Shown here: positions 52,711 to 61,340 of the stretch, one piece after another | Position numbering within the stretch: position 1 is the stretch's first letter | Layout of the letters: each line of letters opens with the position of its first letter | Origin: Croceibacterium atlanticum | Lineage (GTDB): Bacteria > Pseudomonadota > Alphaproteobacteria > Sphingomonadales > Sphingomonadaceae | DNA: 64,000 bases | Direction: 5' to 3' | NCBI RefSeq assembly: GCF_001008165.2 | Contig: NZ_CP011452.2 | Location: 1-64,000, forward strand | Translations under genes and position numbers: made by a program | The notes under the pieces: model-generated | Told to the model about the DNA's origin: nothing | What the model saw: only the letters and a program-made list of their open reading frames with translations | Databases searched by the model: none

Positions 52711-53631
52711 TCAGCTGGCCTCACTCGTTGCGGCGAGGAACCGATCCACGTCCGATCGCGTGGGCATGGCGGGTATTGCGCCATGTTGCTGCGTGCACAG
52801 GGCCGCTGCAATATTGGCGAGGGGGAGCGCATCCGCCACTGCGAGCCCGCCATCGATCAGCGCGGCCAGCGCGCCGGTGAAACAGTCCCCCGCGCCGATC
52901 GTATCCACCGGCGTCACCTTCGCGGCGGGAACGTGGAGTTCATCGTCCATGCGCACGGCCAGCGCGCCCTGCGCGCCCAGCGTTACGACGACTATCTGAT
53001 CGGGCCGGCTTATCAATCCGCGCGCGGCACGCGCCCTGTCCGCATGTGACAATTCGCCATCAAGGCCAAGATAGACTGCCAGTTCATGTTCGTTCACGAT
53101 CAGTATGTCGGTGTGTGCGAACAGGCTTGACGCTTCCGGTCGGGCAGGTGCCGCATTGAGTATTCGGATGCGGCTTTCCGCGCTCGGTGCCGTGAAGAAG
53201 GCAAGCACAGTTTCGATCGGTATTTCCAATTGGGCCAGCAAAATATCCGCTTCCGCAGCGGCGTATTCCACGTCCAGCGGCGCCAGCCGGGCATTGGCGC
53301 CGGAGGCAACGATGATCTGATTCTCCCCCTTCCGGTCCACCGCGATATAGGCGGTGCCGGTTGCCTGGCCGGGCAGGGTCGCGATGCCGCCCACATGAAC
53401 ATTGTCGGCGGCCAGTTTGCTGCGCATCCACTGGCCGTTTTCATCATCGCCGATCGCCGCGATCATATTGGTCGCAGCGCCCATTCTCGCCGCGGCAACC
53501 GCCTGGTTCGCGCCTTTGCCGCCGGGCAGGCGGCTGGAGGAAAGTGCGAGCACGGTTTCACCCGGACGCGGCAGAAGTTCGACGGACTGGATCAGGTCCA
53601 CATTGATGGAACCTGCGACCTGCACGGCCAT
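52711..53631 (-). CDS. Ribokinase-family (PfkB) carbohydrate kinase
   Basis: 306 residues. Start VAGSINVDLIQSV, GGKGANQAVAAARMG (substrate lid GG), TGTAYIAVDRKGENQIIV, ILIVNEHELAVYLG and the catalytic DTIGAGDCFTGALAALID motif define RbsK. It phosphorylates ribose or a similar sugar. Next to the RutA-like and RutB-like genes it suggests use of the ribose part of a nucleoside, though no nucleosidase is seen here. An 85-base gap separates it from the RutA-like gene. Confidence 0.9.
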   Translation of the reverse strand: MAVQVAGSINVDLIQSVELLPRPGETVLALSSSRLPGGKGANQAVAAARMGAATNMIAAIGDDENGQWMRSKLAADNVHVGGIATLPGQATGTAYIAVDRKGENQIIVASGANARLAPLDVEYAAAEADILLAQLEIPIETVLAFFTAPSAESRIRILNAAPARPEASSLFAHTDILIVNEHELAVYLGLDGELSHADRARAARGLISRPDQIVVVTLGAQGALAVRMDDELHVPAAKVTPVDTIGAGDCFTGALAALIDGGLAVADALPLANIAAALCTQQHGAIPAMPTRSDVDRFLAATSEAS

Positions 53632-53805
53632 TGGGCTGCCTCCTTTGGCGAGATTTTCCGTATCGCATCAGCATGTTTGAGGCCTGTGCGGCAAGCGAGC
53701 GGGCCGTTCGTGCGCCGAGGGACAATAATTGCGGGTCTTGTTGCAAAGCGCGGCGCACAGACTCGCTTAGGGAACAGGAATGGTCGTCCAAGGAGGGGCC
53801 GCGCA

Positions 53806-54648
53806 ATGAAGAACTGGCTGATTACCGGAATCGGGGGTGGATTGGGGCGTGAAGTTGCCCTGGCGGCGCTGGAACGCGGGGACCGTGTGTTCGGCACATC
53901 GCGCAGCCGGGAAAGTCGCGACAGTTTCGAGGCGCTGGCGCCCGGCAGGGCCTTTGCGAGCGTGCTCGACTTTTCCGATCAATCCGCGCCGGCAAGGATT
54001 GTGGCCGATGCGGAAGAACGCCTGGACACGGTTGACCTGCTGGTGAACAATGCCGGCTATGGCCTGATCGGCGCGATCGAGGAAATATCGCTGGATGATG
54101 CGCGTGCGCTGTTCGATGTGAACCTGTTTGGCGCGGTGGCGATGATCCAGGCAGTGCTGCCTTCGATGCGCGCGCGAAGCGCTGGCCATATCGTCAATAT
54201 TACTTCGGTCAGCGGTCTGGCGCCCTGGGCGGGGACGGCAATCTATGGCGCCAGCAAATATGCGCTGGAATGTATTGGCCAGACGCTGGCGCAGGAAGTC
54301 GGTCCGCTGGGTATCAGGGTGACCAATGTCGCGCCCGGCGGGATGAGGACGGAATTTGCCGGCGGATCGCTGCGCGTGGCCGGTAAGAATATCGATGATT
54401 ATGCGGATACGGCCCATTTCGCCAAACGATCGCTGAACGAAGGGCAGGGCAACGAGAAAGGCGATCCGGCGCGTGCCGCCGCTGCGATTATCGCCGCGCT
54501 GGAAGAAGCGGACGCGCCGATGCATCTGCTGCTGGGCGAAGATGCGCTGCATTATGCCGAAGATCAGACCGACAGGCTGCGCGCGGAAATGACGCGCTGG
54601 GATCACTATTCCCGCTCCATCGCCTTTCCGGAAGATGCCGGTGCATAA
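53806..54648 (+). CDS. SDR family oxidoreductase
   Basis: 280 residues. MKNWLITGIGGGLGREVAL carries the TGxxxGxG motif in a variant form (TGIGGGLG), then LLVNNAGYG, catalytic ITSVSG...YGASKYALE. The C-terminal third (GEDALHYAEDQTDRLRAEMT) fits the SDR subfamily that uses NAD(P) with varied carbonyl substrates. AAGGAGG lies 9 bases before ATG 53806. Its end overlaps the next hydrolase gene by 14 bases, giving a coupled pair. Confidence 0.9.
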   Translation: MKNWLITGIGGGLGREVALAALERGDRVFGTSRSRESRDSFEALAPGRAFASVLDFSDQSAPARIVADAEERLDTVDLLVNNAGYGLIGAIEEISLDDARALFDVNLFGAVAMIQAVLPSMRARSAGHIVNITSVSGLAPWAGTAIYGASKYALECIGQTLAQEVGPLGIRVTNVAPGGMRTEFAGGSLRVAGKNIDDYADTAHFAKRSLNEGQGNEKGDPARAAAAIIAALEEADAPMHLLLGEDALHYAEDQTDRLRAEMTRWDHYSRSIAFPEDAGA

Positions 54649-55312
54649 GATCGATCTGCCCGGCTGGGCTGTCGAGCGCGGACGCTATCTGAATGATTTC
54701 CATGCCATCGACCCAGCGCATACGGCGCTGGTGGTGGTGGATATGCAATCGGCCTTTCTCTCGCCGGGGGAAGCTTTCGGCAACCCTCATGCAATGGATA
54801 TCATTCCGGCGGTCAACCAGCTGGCGGGGGCCATGCGCGATGCAGGCGGGCAGGTGATCTGGACCCGGCAGACCGTCAGCGACGACCCGCCGCTGGCCAT
54901 GGCGCCCTGGCAATATGACATGTCCGATCCCCATGTCCGGGATGCGGTCGCCGCTTTGCGGGCGGGCGCGCGGGCGCATGATCTCCATCCCGCGATGGAG
55001 GTCGGGCCGGATGACATCGTGATCGACAAATATCGCTACAGCGCTTTCGCCTGTCCGGCGGGCGGCCTGCACGACACGCTTCGGGAACGGGGCGTGGAGA
55101 TGCTGGTGATCGCAGGCACGTTGACCAATGTCTGCTGCGAAAGCACGGCGCGGGACGCCTATATGCGGGGCTACAAGGTAATCGTGGCGGGCGATGCCTG
55201 CGCTGCCGTGAGTGATGAGGAACACAATGCGGCGCTGCTGAATCTGCGGATAAATTTCGCCGATGTGAAGGACACATTCGGCATTCTTCAAATGCTCGGA
55301 AAGGAAGGTTGA
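54635..55312 (+). CDS. Isochorismatase-family cysteine hydrolase
   Basis: 225 residues. Triad Asp in LVVVDMQSAF, Lys in VIDKYRYSAF, Cys in GTLTNVCCESTARDAY. The TNVCCEST segment is nearer to RutB (ATNVCVEST) than the first copy at 50855. It overlaps the SDR stop and precedes the nitroreductase by 7 bases. Amide or carbamoyl hydrolysis is the usual family chemistry. Substrate unknown. ATG 54635 used (GTG 54641 is possible). Confidence 0.9.
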   Translation: MPVHKIDLPGWAVERGRYLNDFHAIDPAHTALVVVDMQSAFLSPGEAFGNPHAMDIIPAVNQLAGAMRDAGGQVIWTRQTVSDDPPLAMAPWQYDMSDPHVRDAVAALRAGARAHDLHPAMEVGPDDIVIDKYRYSAFACPAGGLHDTLRERGVEMLVIAGTLTNVCCESTARDAYMRGYKVIVAGDACAAVSDEEHNAALLNLRINFADVKDTFGILQMLGKEG

Positions 55313-55319
55313 TACACAG

Positions 55320-55916
55320 ATGACGGATACCCCCACTCGCGCAACGGATCACCCGGTAGAAGCGATCTTCACGCAGCGCTGGTCCCCCCGTGCTTTTGAC
55401 GGCAGCACGATGGAAGAAGCCAGCCTGCTGAGCCTGTTCGAGGCCGCTCGCTGGGCGCCCTCGGCCTATAATGTGCAGCCCTGGCGGTTCCTCTATGCCC
55501 TGCGCGGCGGGCCCGATTGGGAGCGTTTTCTCGACCTGCTGATCCCGTTCAATCGCAGCTGGGCGGAAAGCTCATCCGCGCTGGTCTTCGTGATTTCTGA
55601 CCGTTTCATGCGCGAGGCGGACGGGTCCCCGAAGGCGGAATCGCACAGCCATTCCTTCGATGCGGGTGCGGCATGGGCCAATATGGCGCTGCAGGCCACG
55701 CATGACGGGCTGCATGTTCACGGCATGACCGGCATCGAAATGGAAAAGGCGGAAAAGGAACTGGGCATCCCCGAAGGCTATCGCATCGAAGCGGCGGTAG
55801 CGGTCGGCAAGATTGGCGATGCCGCGCAATTGCCGGAAGGCCTGCGCGAGCGGGAGGGGCCGTCTGGCCGTATGCCGGTTTCCCAGCTGGCTTTTGCCGG
55901 GAATTTTCCGGCCTGA
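55320..55916 (+). CDS. Nitroreductase family flavoprotein
   Basis: 198 residues. FTQRWSPRAFDGSTMEEASL then EAARWAPSAYNVQPWRFLYA are the FMN-binding signature; QATHDGLHVHGMTGIE and the glycine-rich C-terminus follow. Members reduce nitro groups, quinones or enals with NAD(P)H. Ends the SDR-hydrolase-nitroreductase run before a bidirectional terminator. Confidence 0.88.
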   Translation: MTDTPTRATDHPVEAIFTQRWSPRAFDGSTMEEASLLSLFEAARWAPSAYNVQPWRFLYALRGGPDWERFLDLLIPFNRSWAESSSALVFVISDRFMREADGSPKAESHSHSFDAGAAWANMALQATHDGLHVHGMTGIEMEKAEKELGIPEGYRIEAAVAVGKIGDAAQLPEGLREREGPSGRMPVSQLAFAGNFPA

Positions 55917-55919
55917 ATG

Positions 55920-55958
55920 AAAAAGGCGCCGCCGCGTGTATCGCGGCGGCGCCTTTCC
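55920..55958. terminator. Bidirectional terminator
   Basis: AAAAGGCGCCGCCGCG...CGCGGCGGCGCCTTTCC, a long perfect stem with a five-base loop, lies between the convergent nitroreductase (+) and TauD (-) genes. A and T runs on both sides. Confidence 0.88.
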
Positions 55959-55980
55959 GTTGGCGTAATGGGCCGATCGA

Positions 55981-57060
55981 TCAGGAGATCAGGCGCGGCA
56001 CTGCCATTTCGGCAATGTGGAAATGCGCCTCCTCATGCTCCTTGCCGCTGGCCGGTGTCATGTCGCGCAGGGTGATCACGCCATTCTTGCCGAAACCGTC
56101 CACCACCGGGCGGCCCGCATCGCGGTGCAGCCACAGCCGCAGCAGGTGGCGGCGGCGCTGCGGTTCGGGGAAATCCTCGAACGATGTGCGCGCGTGGAGG
56201 GCGGCATAGTTCGACAGCCACTGGATATCGCCGGGGCGGAAATCCATTTCGATTGCCATGCCGTCTTCATAAGTGATGTCGTCGAACAGCTTGAGCACTT
56301 CGATCTGTTCCGGCGTCAGGCGCGGCACTTCCGGATAATCCTGCGCAGTCAGGATATAGAGCGATCCGGCATACATGCTGAACACGCCATCCTTCATGCT
56401 GATGATGGGCGAGGTATAGGTATTGGACGGCGCCTCGTGATCCTGCTTCTTCCAGTCCCAGTGGAAGGGTTCCAGCAAAAGCGGAGCCAGGTCCGGCCTG
56501 CGTTCGAGGATTTCGTTATAGATCTGCGCGCCGGATACCAGGCAGGATGCGCCGCCCGTCTTGGCAGGGCGCAGGCACATCAGCGACACGATATCCGAAC
56601 TGTCGGAATGATAGACCAGCTTGTCTCGTACCTTGGCGGACAGGGCGGTGGGATCATCCATCGTCTTGTCCGAAGTGGCATAGACATGGTCGATCACGTC
56701 GCCCATCTGGTTCTGCCGCATCGGCTCGCCCATGTAGAGGCCGAGGATGTAATAGATCGCGGCGGATAGTGCATCGGAATAGATATGGGTGCGCAGCCCG
56801 CGGACCAGGGTGAAGCCGCGCCCGTAATCGACATCGCGCCCCCATTCCTCGATCGCATCCGCACAGGCGACGAGCGGGTAGTCTTCCTTCTTCACATAGC
56901 GAAGATCGGGATTTTCCTCGACGAAACGCTGGCCGAGCGCTTCCAGTTCGGCAATCTGTTCCTCGGAAAGCAGATAGATCCAGTCCTGCTTGGTGGATAA
57001 TTCGTCCCCGCGCCATGCGGCGTCGGTCCTGACAGGTTCCAGCTCGATGATTTCGGACAT
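55981..57060 (-). CDS. TauD/TfdA-type Fe(II)/2-oxoglutarate dioxygenase
   Basis: 359 residues, larger than TauD. LVYHSDSSDIVSLM holds the H-x-D pair; ALHARTSFEDFPEPQRRRHL has the distal histidine and oxoglutarate arginine. An N-terminal extension of about 70 residues and the QNQMGDVIDHVY region resemble gamma-butyrobetaine/trimethyllysine-type or unclassified clavaminate-synthase-like enzymes. It is divergent from a TonB-dependent receptor with a 348-base shared leader, so the receptor may import its substrate. Start MSEIIELEPV. Confidence 0.88.
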   Translation of the reverse strand: MSEIIELEPVRTDAAWRGDELSTKQDWIYLLSEEQIAELEALGQRFVEENPDLRYVKKEDYPLVACADAIEEWGRDVDYGRGFTLVRGLRTHIYSDALSAAIYYILGLYMGEPMRQNQMGDVIDHVYATSDKTMDDPTALSAKVRDKLVYHSDSSDIVSLMCLRPAKTGGASCLVSGAQIYNEILERRPDLAPLLLEPFHWDWKKQDHEAPSNTYTSPIISMKDGVFSMYAGSLYILTAQDYPEVPRLTPEQIEVLKLFDDITYEDGMAIEMDFRPGDIQWLSNYAALHARTSFEDFPEPQRRRHLLRLWLHRDAGRPVVDGFGKNGVITLRDMTPASGKEHEEAHFHIAEMAVPRLIS

Positions 57061-57408
57061 GTGTTGGCGACTCCCTTGTCGTCCGGACTCGGTACGCGGT
57101 CAGACATTGGCCGGCACCATTCTGACTATGGAAACTATAATGGCGGCCCGACAGCGTCTTGGCTGTTTGCGCAGAAAACCTGTTCCGGCAACGAACCCGG
57201 AACCGGCCAATTCCGGGACGGGCGCCGCTGCGACTGTGTCTTCCAGGTGTCAGGAGCCATTCCGTCAATAAGTATTACGCCTCGCCTCAAGATCGGAAAT
57301 GCGCTTGGTGGCCTTATGAAACCCGAGACGGAACCGCGGAGCATATCGCGGTCCGACATGGCGATGAGGGGACCTTGAGGTAGCAAGCCATTCAGGGGAT
57401 CGTGAGAC
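57061..57408. other. Divergent leader between TauD and TonB receptor genes
   Basis: 348 bases without a credible gene. A perfect TATAAT lies at 57136-57141 (plus strand) without a clear -35. The inverted repeat CCCGGAA-N8-TTCCGGG (57196-57217) could be an operator for both directions. The rest up to the receptor ATG shows no other signal I can support. Confidence 0.4.
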
Positions 57409-59790
57409 ATGGTCGACAAATTCGTGAACAACAAGAAACACCTTCTGGCAGGAGTCGCTCTCGCCGTCCTGGTCCCTGGTGCCGCAGCCGCTGAGGAAGC
57501 AGCCGCGGACGAGGCCGGCACGCCGACTCTGAACGAGATCGTCATCACCGCCGCCAAGGTCGATGTCAGCATGCAGGATGCCTCGCTTTCGGCGACGGCG
57601 CTCAGCGCGGACACTCTGGCCCAGGCCAATGTGACCGACATCACCGGCCTCAACGGTTCGGTGCCCAGCCTCGTCGTCGCCCGCAGCGGCGGCGCGGAAC
57701 GTATCATCACGATCCGCGGCATCGGGTCCGAAACGCCGGAAAACACCAATACCCAGCCGGGCGTGTCCTACCACGTCGACGGCGTGTATATCTTCAACTC
57801 CATTGCCGCGAATTCCGCCTTCATCGATGTGGGTCAGGTGGAAATCCTGCGTGGCCCCCAGGGGACGACTTTCGGCCAGGGTTCCACGGGCGGCACGATC
57901 AACGTCGTGTCCAAGCGGCCGGAACTGGATATCGTCACCGGCAACGCCCAGATGGGTCTTGGCAATTACAACCTGGTGAAAGCCAATGCGGCCGTGAACG
58001 TGCCGATCGGCAGCACCTTCGCCATTCGCGCCGCGGCACAGTCTTATCAGCATGATGGCTATGCCAAGGCGACAGACGTGGTCGGTGTGCAGGGCGATTA
58101 TGAACTCGACGATGCCAATGATTTCGGCTGGAAGCTTTCCGGCCTGTGGCAGCCGACCGACGATTTCAGCATCTTGCTGACGACGATCCACTCCAAGAGC
58201 GACACGAACGGCCCGGCACAGAAGAACGTGCTCGATCCGGAAGATGATCCGCGTATCCTGACGCAGGATTATCCGGGCAGCTCGGTTGTCGATACCGAAC
58301 TCTATTATGGCGTCGTCCAGTACGATACGGATTTCGCGACGATCAAGTCGATCACCAGCTACCAGAAGCTGCACAGCAACCAGGCCTGGGACGCGGACGG
58401 CCTGACCGCTGATCTGTTCTACGACCTGACCTACAACCCGCTGATCTATGGCGGCACGCGGTATGACCACGTCGCCGGATGGCTCAGCGATACGGAAAGC
58501 TGGACGCAGGAAGTCAATATTTCCTCCAACTCCAGCGGCCCGCTGAGCTGGATCGTGGGCGCGGTCTATCTGGAATCCACCAATGAGCAGTATGTGCTGG
58601 AATATCGCGGCAGCGATGAGGAGCTCGTGCGCCCGCTCCTGCCGCTCGACACGCCTTTTGATGATCCGGCGGTTGATGTCATTACCTATGCGGAACTGTC
58701 CTCTGTTACCCGCAAGGCATGGGCTGCCTATTTCCAGAGCACCTATGAATTCACGCCGGACTTCAGCCTGACCGCCGGCATTCGTTACAACCACGATGAA
58801 TATGAAGGCGAATCCGCCACCAACAGCGATACAGCCGATTATGAATCGGGTCCGTTCCTGCAGCCGGATCCGTCCAAGGGCCTGTCGACCAATGAATGGA
58901 CCGGCAAGGTGGCGCTGGAATACAAGCTGACGCCGGACAACATGGTCTATGCCAGCTTCACGCGCGGCTTCAAGCCGGGCGGCCTCAATGGCGGAAACAA
59001 CTCCTTCACGCAGTTGGGTTTCGAAAACGGCATCCGTCCGACCTACAAGCCGGAAAAGGTCGATTCGTTTGAATTCGGTTCCAAGAACCGTTTCTTCGAC
59101 GACAAGGTCCAGCTGAATGCCTCGGCCTTCTACTATGACTACAAGAACATGCAGTTCCTGGACGAGGACGCCATCCTCTACGGCGAAGGCACGGCCAACG
59201 CACCGGGCGCATATATCTATGGTCTTGAGCTGGAAGGCTTCTGGCAGATCACGCCGAACCTGAAATTCGACGGCAGCGTTTCCGCGCTGCGCGGCGAATT
59301 CGACGAGGATTACCTGGCCCTGGATCCGGTGGACGCCACCGAGGCCCAGAACGCTGCGGGTTATCCGGACTGGCTGTTCTGGAGCAACTACTATCCGGCC
59401 GCCGTGGCCCGCGATGCGGCGCGCGTGAACATCAATGGCAATGAAGTGCCGAAACTGCCGGATTGGCAGGGCTCGGCCGCGCTGACCTACACCAATATCG
59501 TGGGTCCGGGCGAATTCACGGCCCGTGCGCAGTTCCAGTATCGCGGCGAATTCTATTACCGCGTGTTCAACGACGAATTCTACGACGTCACGCCTGCCTA
59601 TGAGACGGTGAACCTGTTCGCCAGCTACAAGCTGGACGATGCGCCGGTGACCTTCTCCGTGACGGTTACGAACCTGTTCGACGTTGACGGCGTGAATTCG
59701 CGCTTCTCGGATCCCTATGGCAGTTCCCAGGGCTTCGAGACTTATATCGCCCCGCGCCAGGCGATCTTCGCGGTCGGTTTCGAATTCTGA
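57409..59790 (+). CDS. TonB-dependent outer membrane receptor
   Basis: 793 residues. Signal peptide HLLAGVALAVLVPGAAAAEE, then TLNEIVITAAKVDVSMQDAS (TonB-box/plug start), the plug with ITIRGIGSETPENTNTQPGV, VEILRGPQGTTFGQGSTGGT INV, and 22 barrel strands ending in APRQAIFAVGFEF with the C-terminal phenylalanine. FTRGFKPGGLNGGNN is a typical extracellular-loop signature. Imports a large or scarce nutrient with TonB energy; which one is not shown. No siderophore genes nearby, so a carbon or sulfur source is likelier. Confidence 0.95.
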   Translation: MVDKFVNNKKHLLAGVALAVLVPGAAAAEEAAADEAGTPTLNEIVITAAKVDVSMQDASLSATALSADTLAQANVTDITGLNGSVPSLVVARSGGAERIITIRGIGSETPENTNTQPGVSYHVDGVYIFNSIAANSAFIDVGQVEILRGPQGTTFGQGSTGGTINVVSKRPELDIVTGNAQMGLGNYNLVKANAAVNVPIGSTFAIRAAAQSYQHDGYAKATDVVGVQGDYELDDANDFGWKLSGLWQPTDDFSILLTTIHSKSDTNGPAQKNVLDPEDDPRILTQDYPGSSVVDTELYYGVVQYDTDFATIKSITSYQKLHSNQAWDADGLTADLFYDLTYNPLIYGGTRYDHVAGWLSDTESWTQEVNISSNSSGPLSWIVGAVYLESTNEQYVLEYRGSDEELVRPLLPLDTPFDDPAVDVITYAELSSVTRKAWAAYFQSTYEFTPDFSLTAGIRYNHDEYEGESATNSDTADYESGPFLQPDPSKGLSTNEWTGKVALEYKLTPDNMVYASFTRGFKPGGLNGGNNSFTQLGFENGIRPTYKPEKVDSFEFGSKNRFFDDKVQLNASAFYYDYKNMQFLDEDAILYGEGTANAPGAYIYGLELEGFWQITPNLKFDGSVSALRGEFDEDYLALDPVDATEAQNAAGYPDWLFWSNYYPAAVARDAARVNINGNEVPKLPDWQGSAALTYTNIVGPGEFTARAQFQYRGEFYYRVFNDEFYDVTPAYETVNLFASYKLDDAPVTFSVTVTNLFDVDGVNSRFSDPYGSSQGFETYIAPRQAIFAVGFEF

Positions 59791-59818
59791 TCGACCCGAA
59801 TTAAGAGCTGACGGTGGG

Positions 59819-59854
59819 AAGGCCACCTCTCGCTGGGCGGGGGGTGGCCTTTTC
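59819..59854 (+). terminator. Terminator of the TonB receptor gene
   Basis: Stem AAGGCCACC (59819-59827) / GGTGGCCTT (59843-59851) with a 15-base loop, followed by TT. Twenty-eight bases past the stop. Confidence 0.8.
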
Positions 59855-59959
59855 CATGTCTTGCAACGGCGCGGCGAAGCAGAAATATCGGCACCCCAAG
59901 GCATGGTGCGTCCGCTGCTGCTTGCCGTTACGGCCCGCGCGCAATAGGACGCGTGATCG

Positions 59960-60754
59960 ATGAAACGCACACATCTGCCCCTTAACGCCCTGCGCGTGTT
60001 CGATGCGGCCGCCCGGCATCTGAGCTTCACCCGTGCGGCGGATGAACTGGCAGTAACGCCGGCCGCGGTGGGGCAGCAGATCCGCGCGCTGGAAGATGTT
60101 CTGGGCGTGGTGCTGTTTCGCCGCACTTCCAAGGGGCTGGAACTGACGGACGAGGCCGTATCCGGTCTGGACCCCTTGCGCGAAGGCTTCCTGCGCTTTG
60201 AAGAAAGCGTGCAGGCGATGCAGGCGGGGCAGGCCAGTTCCAGCTATACGATCGCGGTTCCGCGTGAATTCTATGCGCAATGGCTGGCCCCGCGTCTTGC
60301 TTCATTCCGGCTCGACCATCCCGATGTGCGCTTCAACCTGGTGGCGGACGAGGACGCCGATTTTACTGAGGCCAATCTGGATGTCGCCGTGCGGCTGGTG
60401 GAAGGGCCGGGCGAACTGGAAGGCGTGCAGCTTGCGCCCGGCCATCGTGTTGTCGTGGCCGCGCCGGATGCCGCCGATGGCTGGATCGCATGGCCGGGTT
60501 TCCCCTTGCCGGACGGGGCGGAAGAAAAGGCGTTGTTGCAGGTTGGCAATGCCGGGCAGGCGCTCAGTTCCGCCCTGGCAGGGCTGGGGCGGGCGATCAT
60601 GCCGCTGCCGCTCGTGGCCGGCGCGCTGGAGGATGGATCGCTTTCCGCGCTTGAAGGCCCGGCCGATTGCCGGCGCGCTTACTGGCTGCTCGCCCCGCGT
60701 CCGCAATGGCGGCAGAAGAAGGTCAAGGCGCTGGTCGATCACCTGGCGCAATGA
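59960..60754 (+). CDS. LysR family regulator (GcvA-like)
   Basis: 264 residues. HTH RVFDAAARHLSFTRAADELA VTPAAVGQQIRALED is the GcvA/AmpR-type (VTPAAVSQQI). The effector domain is short, about 170 residues against the usual 200. Regulates unknown targets, possibly the upstream receptor. The stop overlaps the GNAT start (ATGA), so they are one unit. Confidence 0.88.
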   Translation: MKRTHLPLNALRVFDAAARHLSFTRAADELAVTPAAVGQQIRALEDVLGVVLFRRTSKGLELTDEAVSGLDPLREGFLRFEESVQAMQAGQASSSYTIAVPREFYAQWLAPRLASFRLDHPDVRFNLVADEDADFTEANLDVAVRLVEGPGELEGVQLAPGHRVVVAAPDAADGWIAWPGFPLPDGAEEKALLQVGNAGQALSSALAGLGRAIMPLPLVAGALEDGSLSALEGPADCRRAYWLLAPRPQWRQKKVKALVDHLAQ

Positions 60755-61287
60755 GCACGCCGACATTGCAGACACCTCGCTTCATCCTGCGCGAATTGAC
60801 GCGGGCGGATGCGGCTGACTTGTATCCCAGTTTCTCCGACGACGCTGTGATGCGCTGGTGGAGCCGGGGCCCCTTTTCCAGCAAGGAAGAGCTGGCCGAT
60901 TGGCTCGTACCCGAAAGCGGGTGGGAAGAGGGGCGGAGCTGGGCCATTGTCGAGACGGAAGGTGGCCCCGTAATCGGCAGGCTTGCGGCCATGGATCGCG
61001 GTGACGGCATCAGCGAGATCGCATATCTCGTGGTCAGGGGCCGACATGGGGAGGGGGTCGCAAAAGAGGCGCTGGCCGCGCTGATCGACCATCTGTTCCG
61101 CACCGAAAAACGTCGCCGCATCTATGCCGATGTCGATCCGGACAATGCCGCCTCCAACCGAATCGTCGAAAAGCTCGGCTTCACGCTGGAGGGGCGGCTG
61201 CGTCAGGCCTGGACCACCCATATCGGCCCGCGCGACAGCCTGATCTGGGGGCTGCTGGCGGATGAGTGGCAGGGCATCCCCCGCTGA
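60751..61287 (+). CDS. GNAT family N-acetyltransferase (RimJ/RimL type)
   Basis: 178 residues. TPRFILRELTRADAADLYPS at the start is typical of RimJ/RimL-like enzymes; acetyl-CoA site motif VRGRHGEGVAKEALAALIDH, then VDPDNAASNRIVEKLGFTLEGRL. Target not known. ATG 60751 overlaps the LysR stop. Confidence 0.9.
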   Translation: MSTPTLQTPRFILRELTRADAADLYPSFSDDAVMRWWSRGPFSSKEELADWLVPESGWEEGRSWAIVETEGGPVIGRLAAMDRGDGISEIAYLVVRGRHGEGVAKEALAALIDHLFRTEKRRRIYADVDPDNAASNRIVEKLGFTLEGRLRQAWTTHIGPRDSLIWGLLADEWQGIPR

Positions 61288-61340
61288 ATCACGCGCTGCT
61301 CCGGCTTGACCGGGCGCGTCGTTCAGGTCAGTTCTCGGCC

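Noticed and set aside
57265-60132. 955-codon minus-strand frame opposite the TonB receptor
   Set aside because: Complement shadow. The plus-strand receptor has signal peptide, plug and C-terminal Phe.
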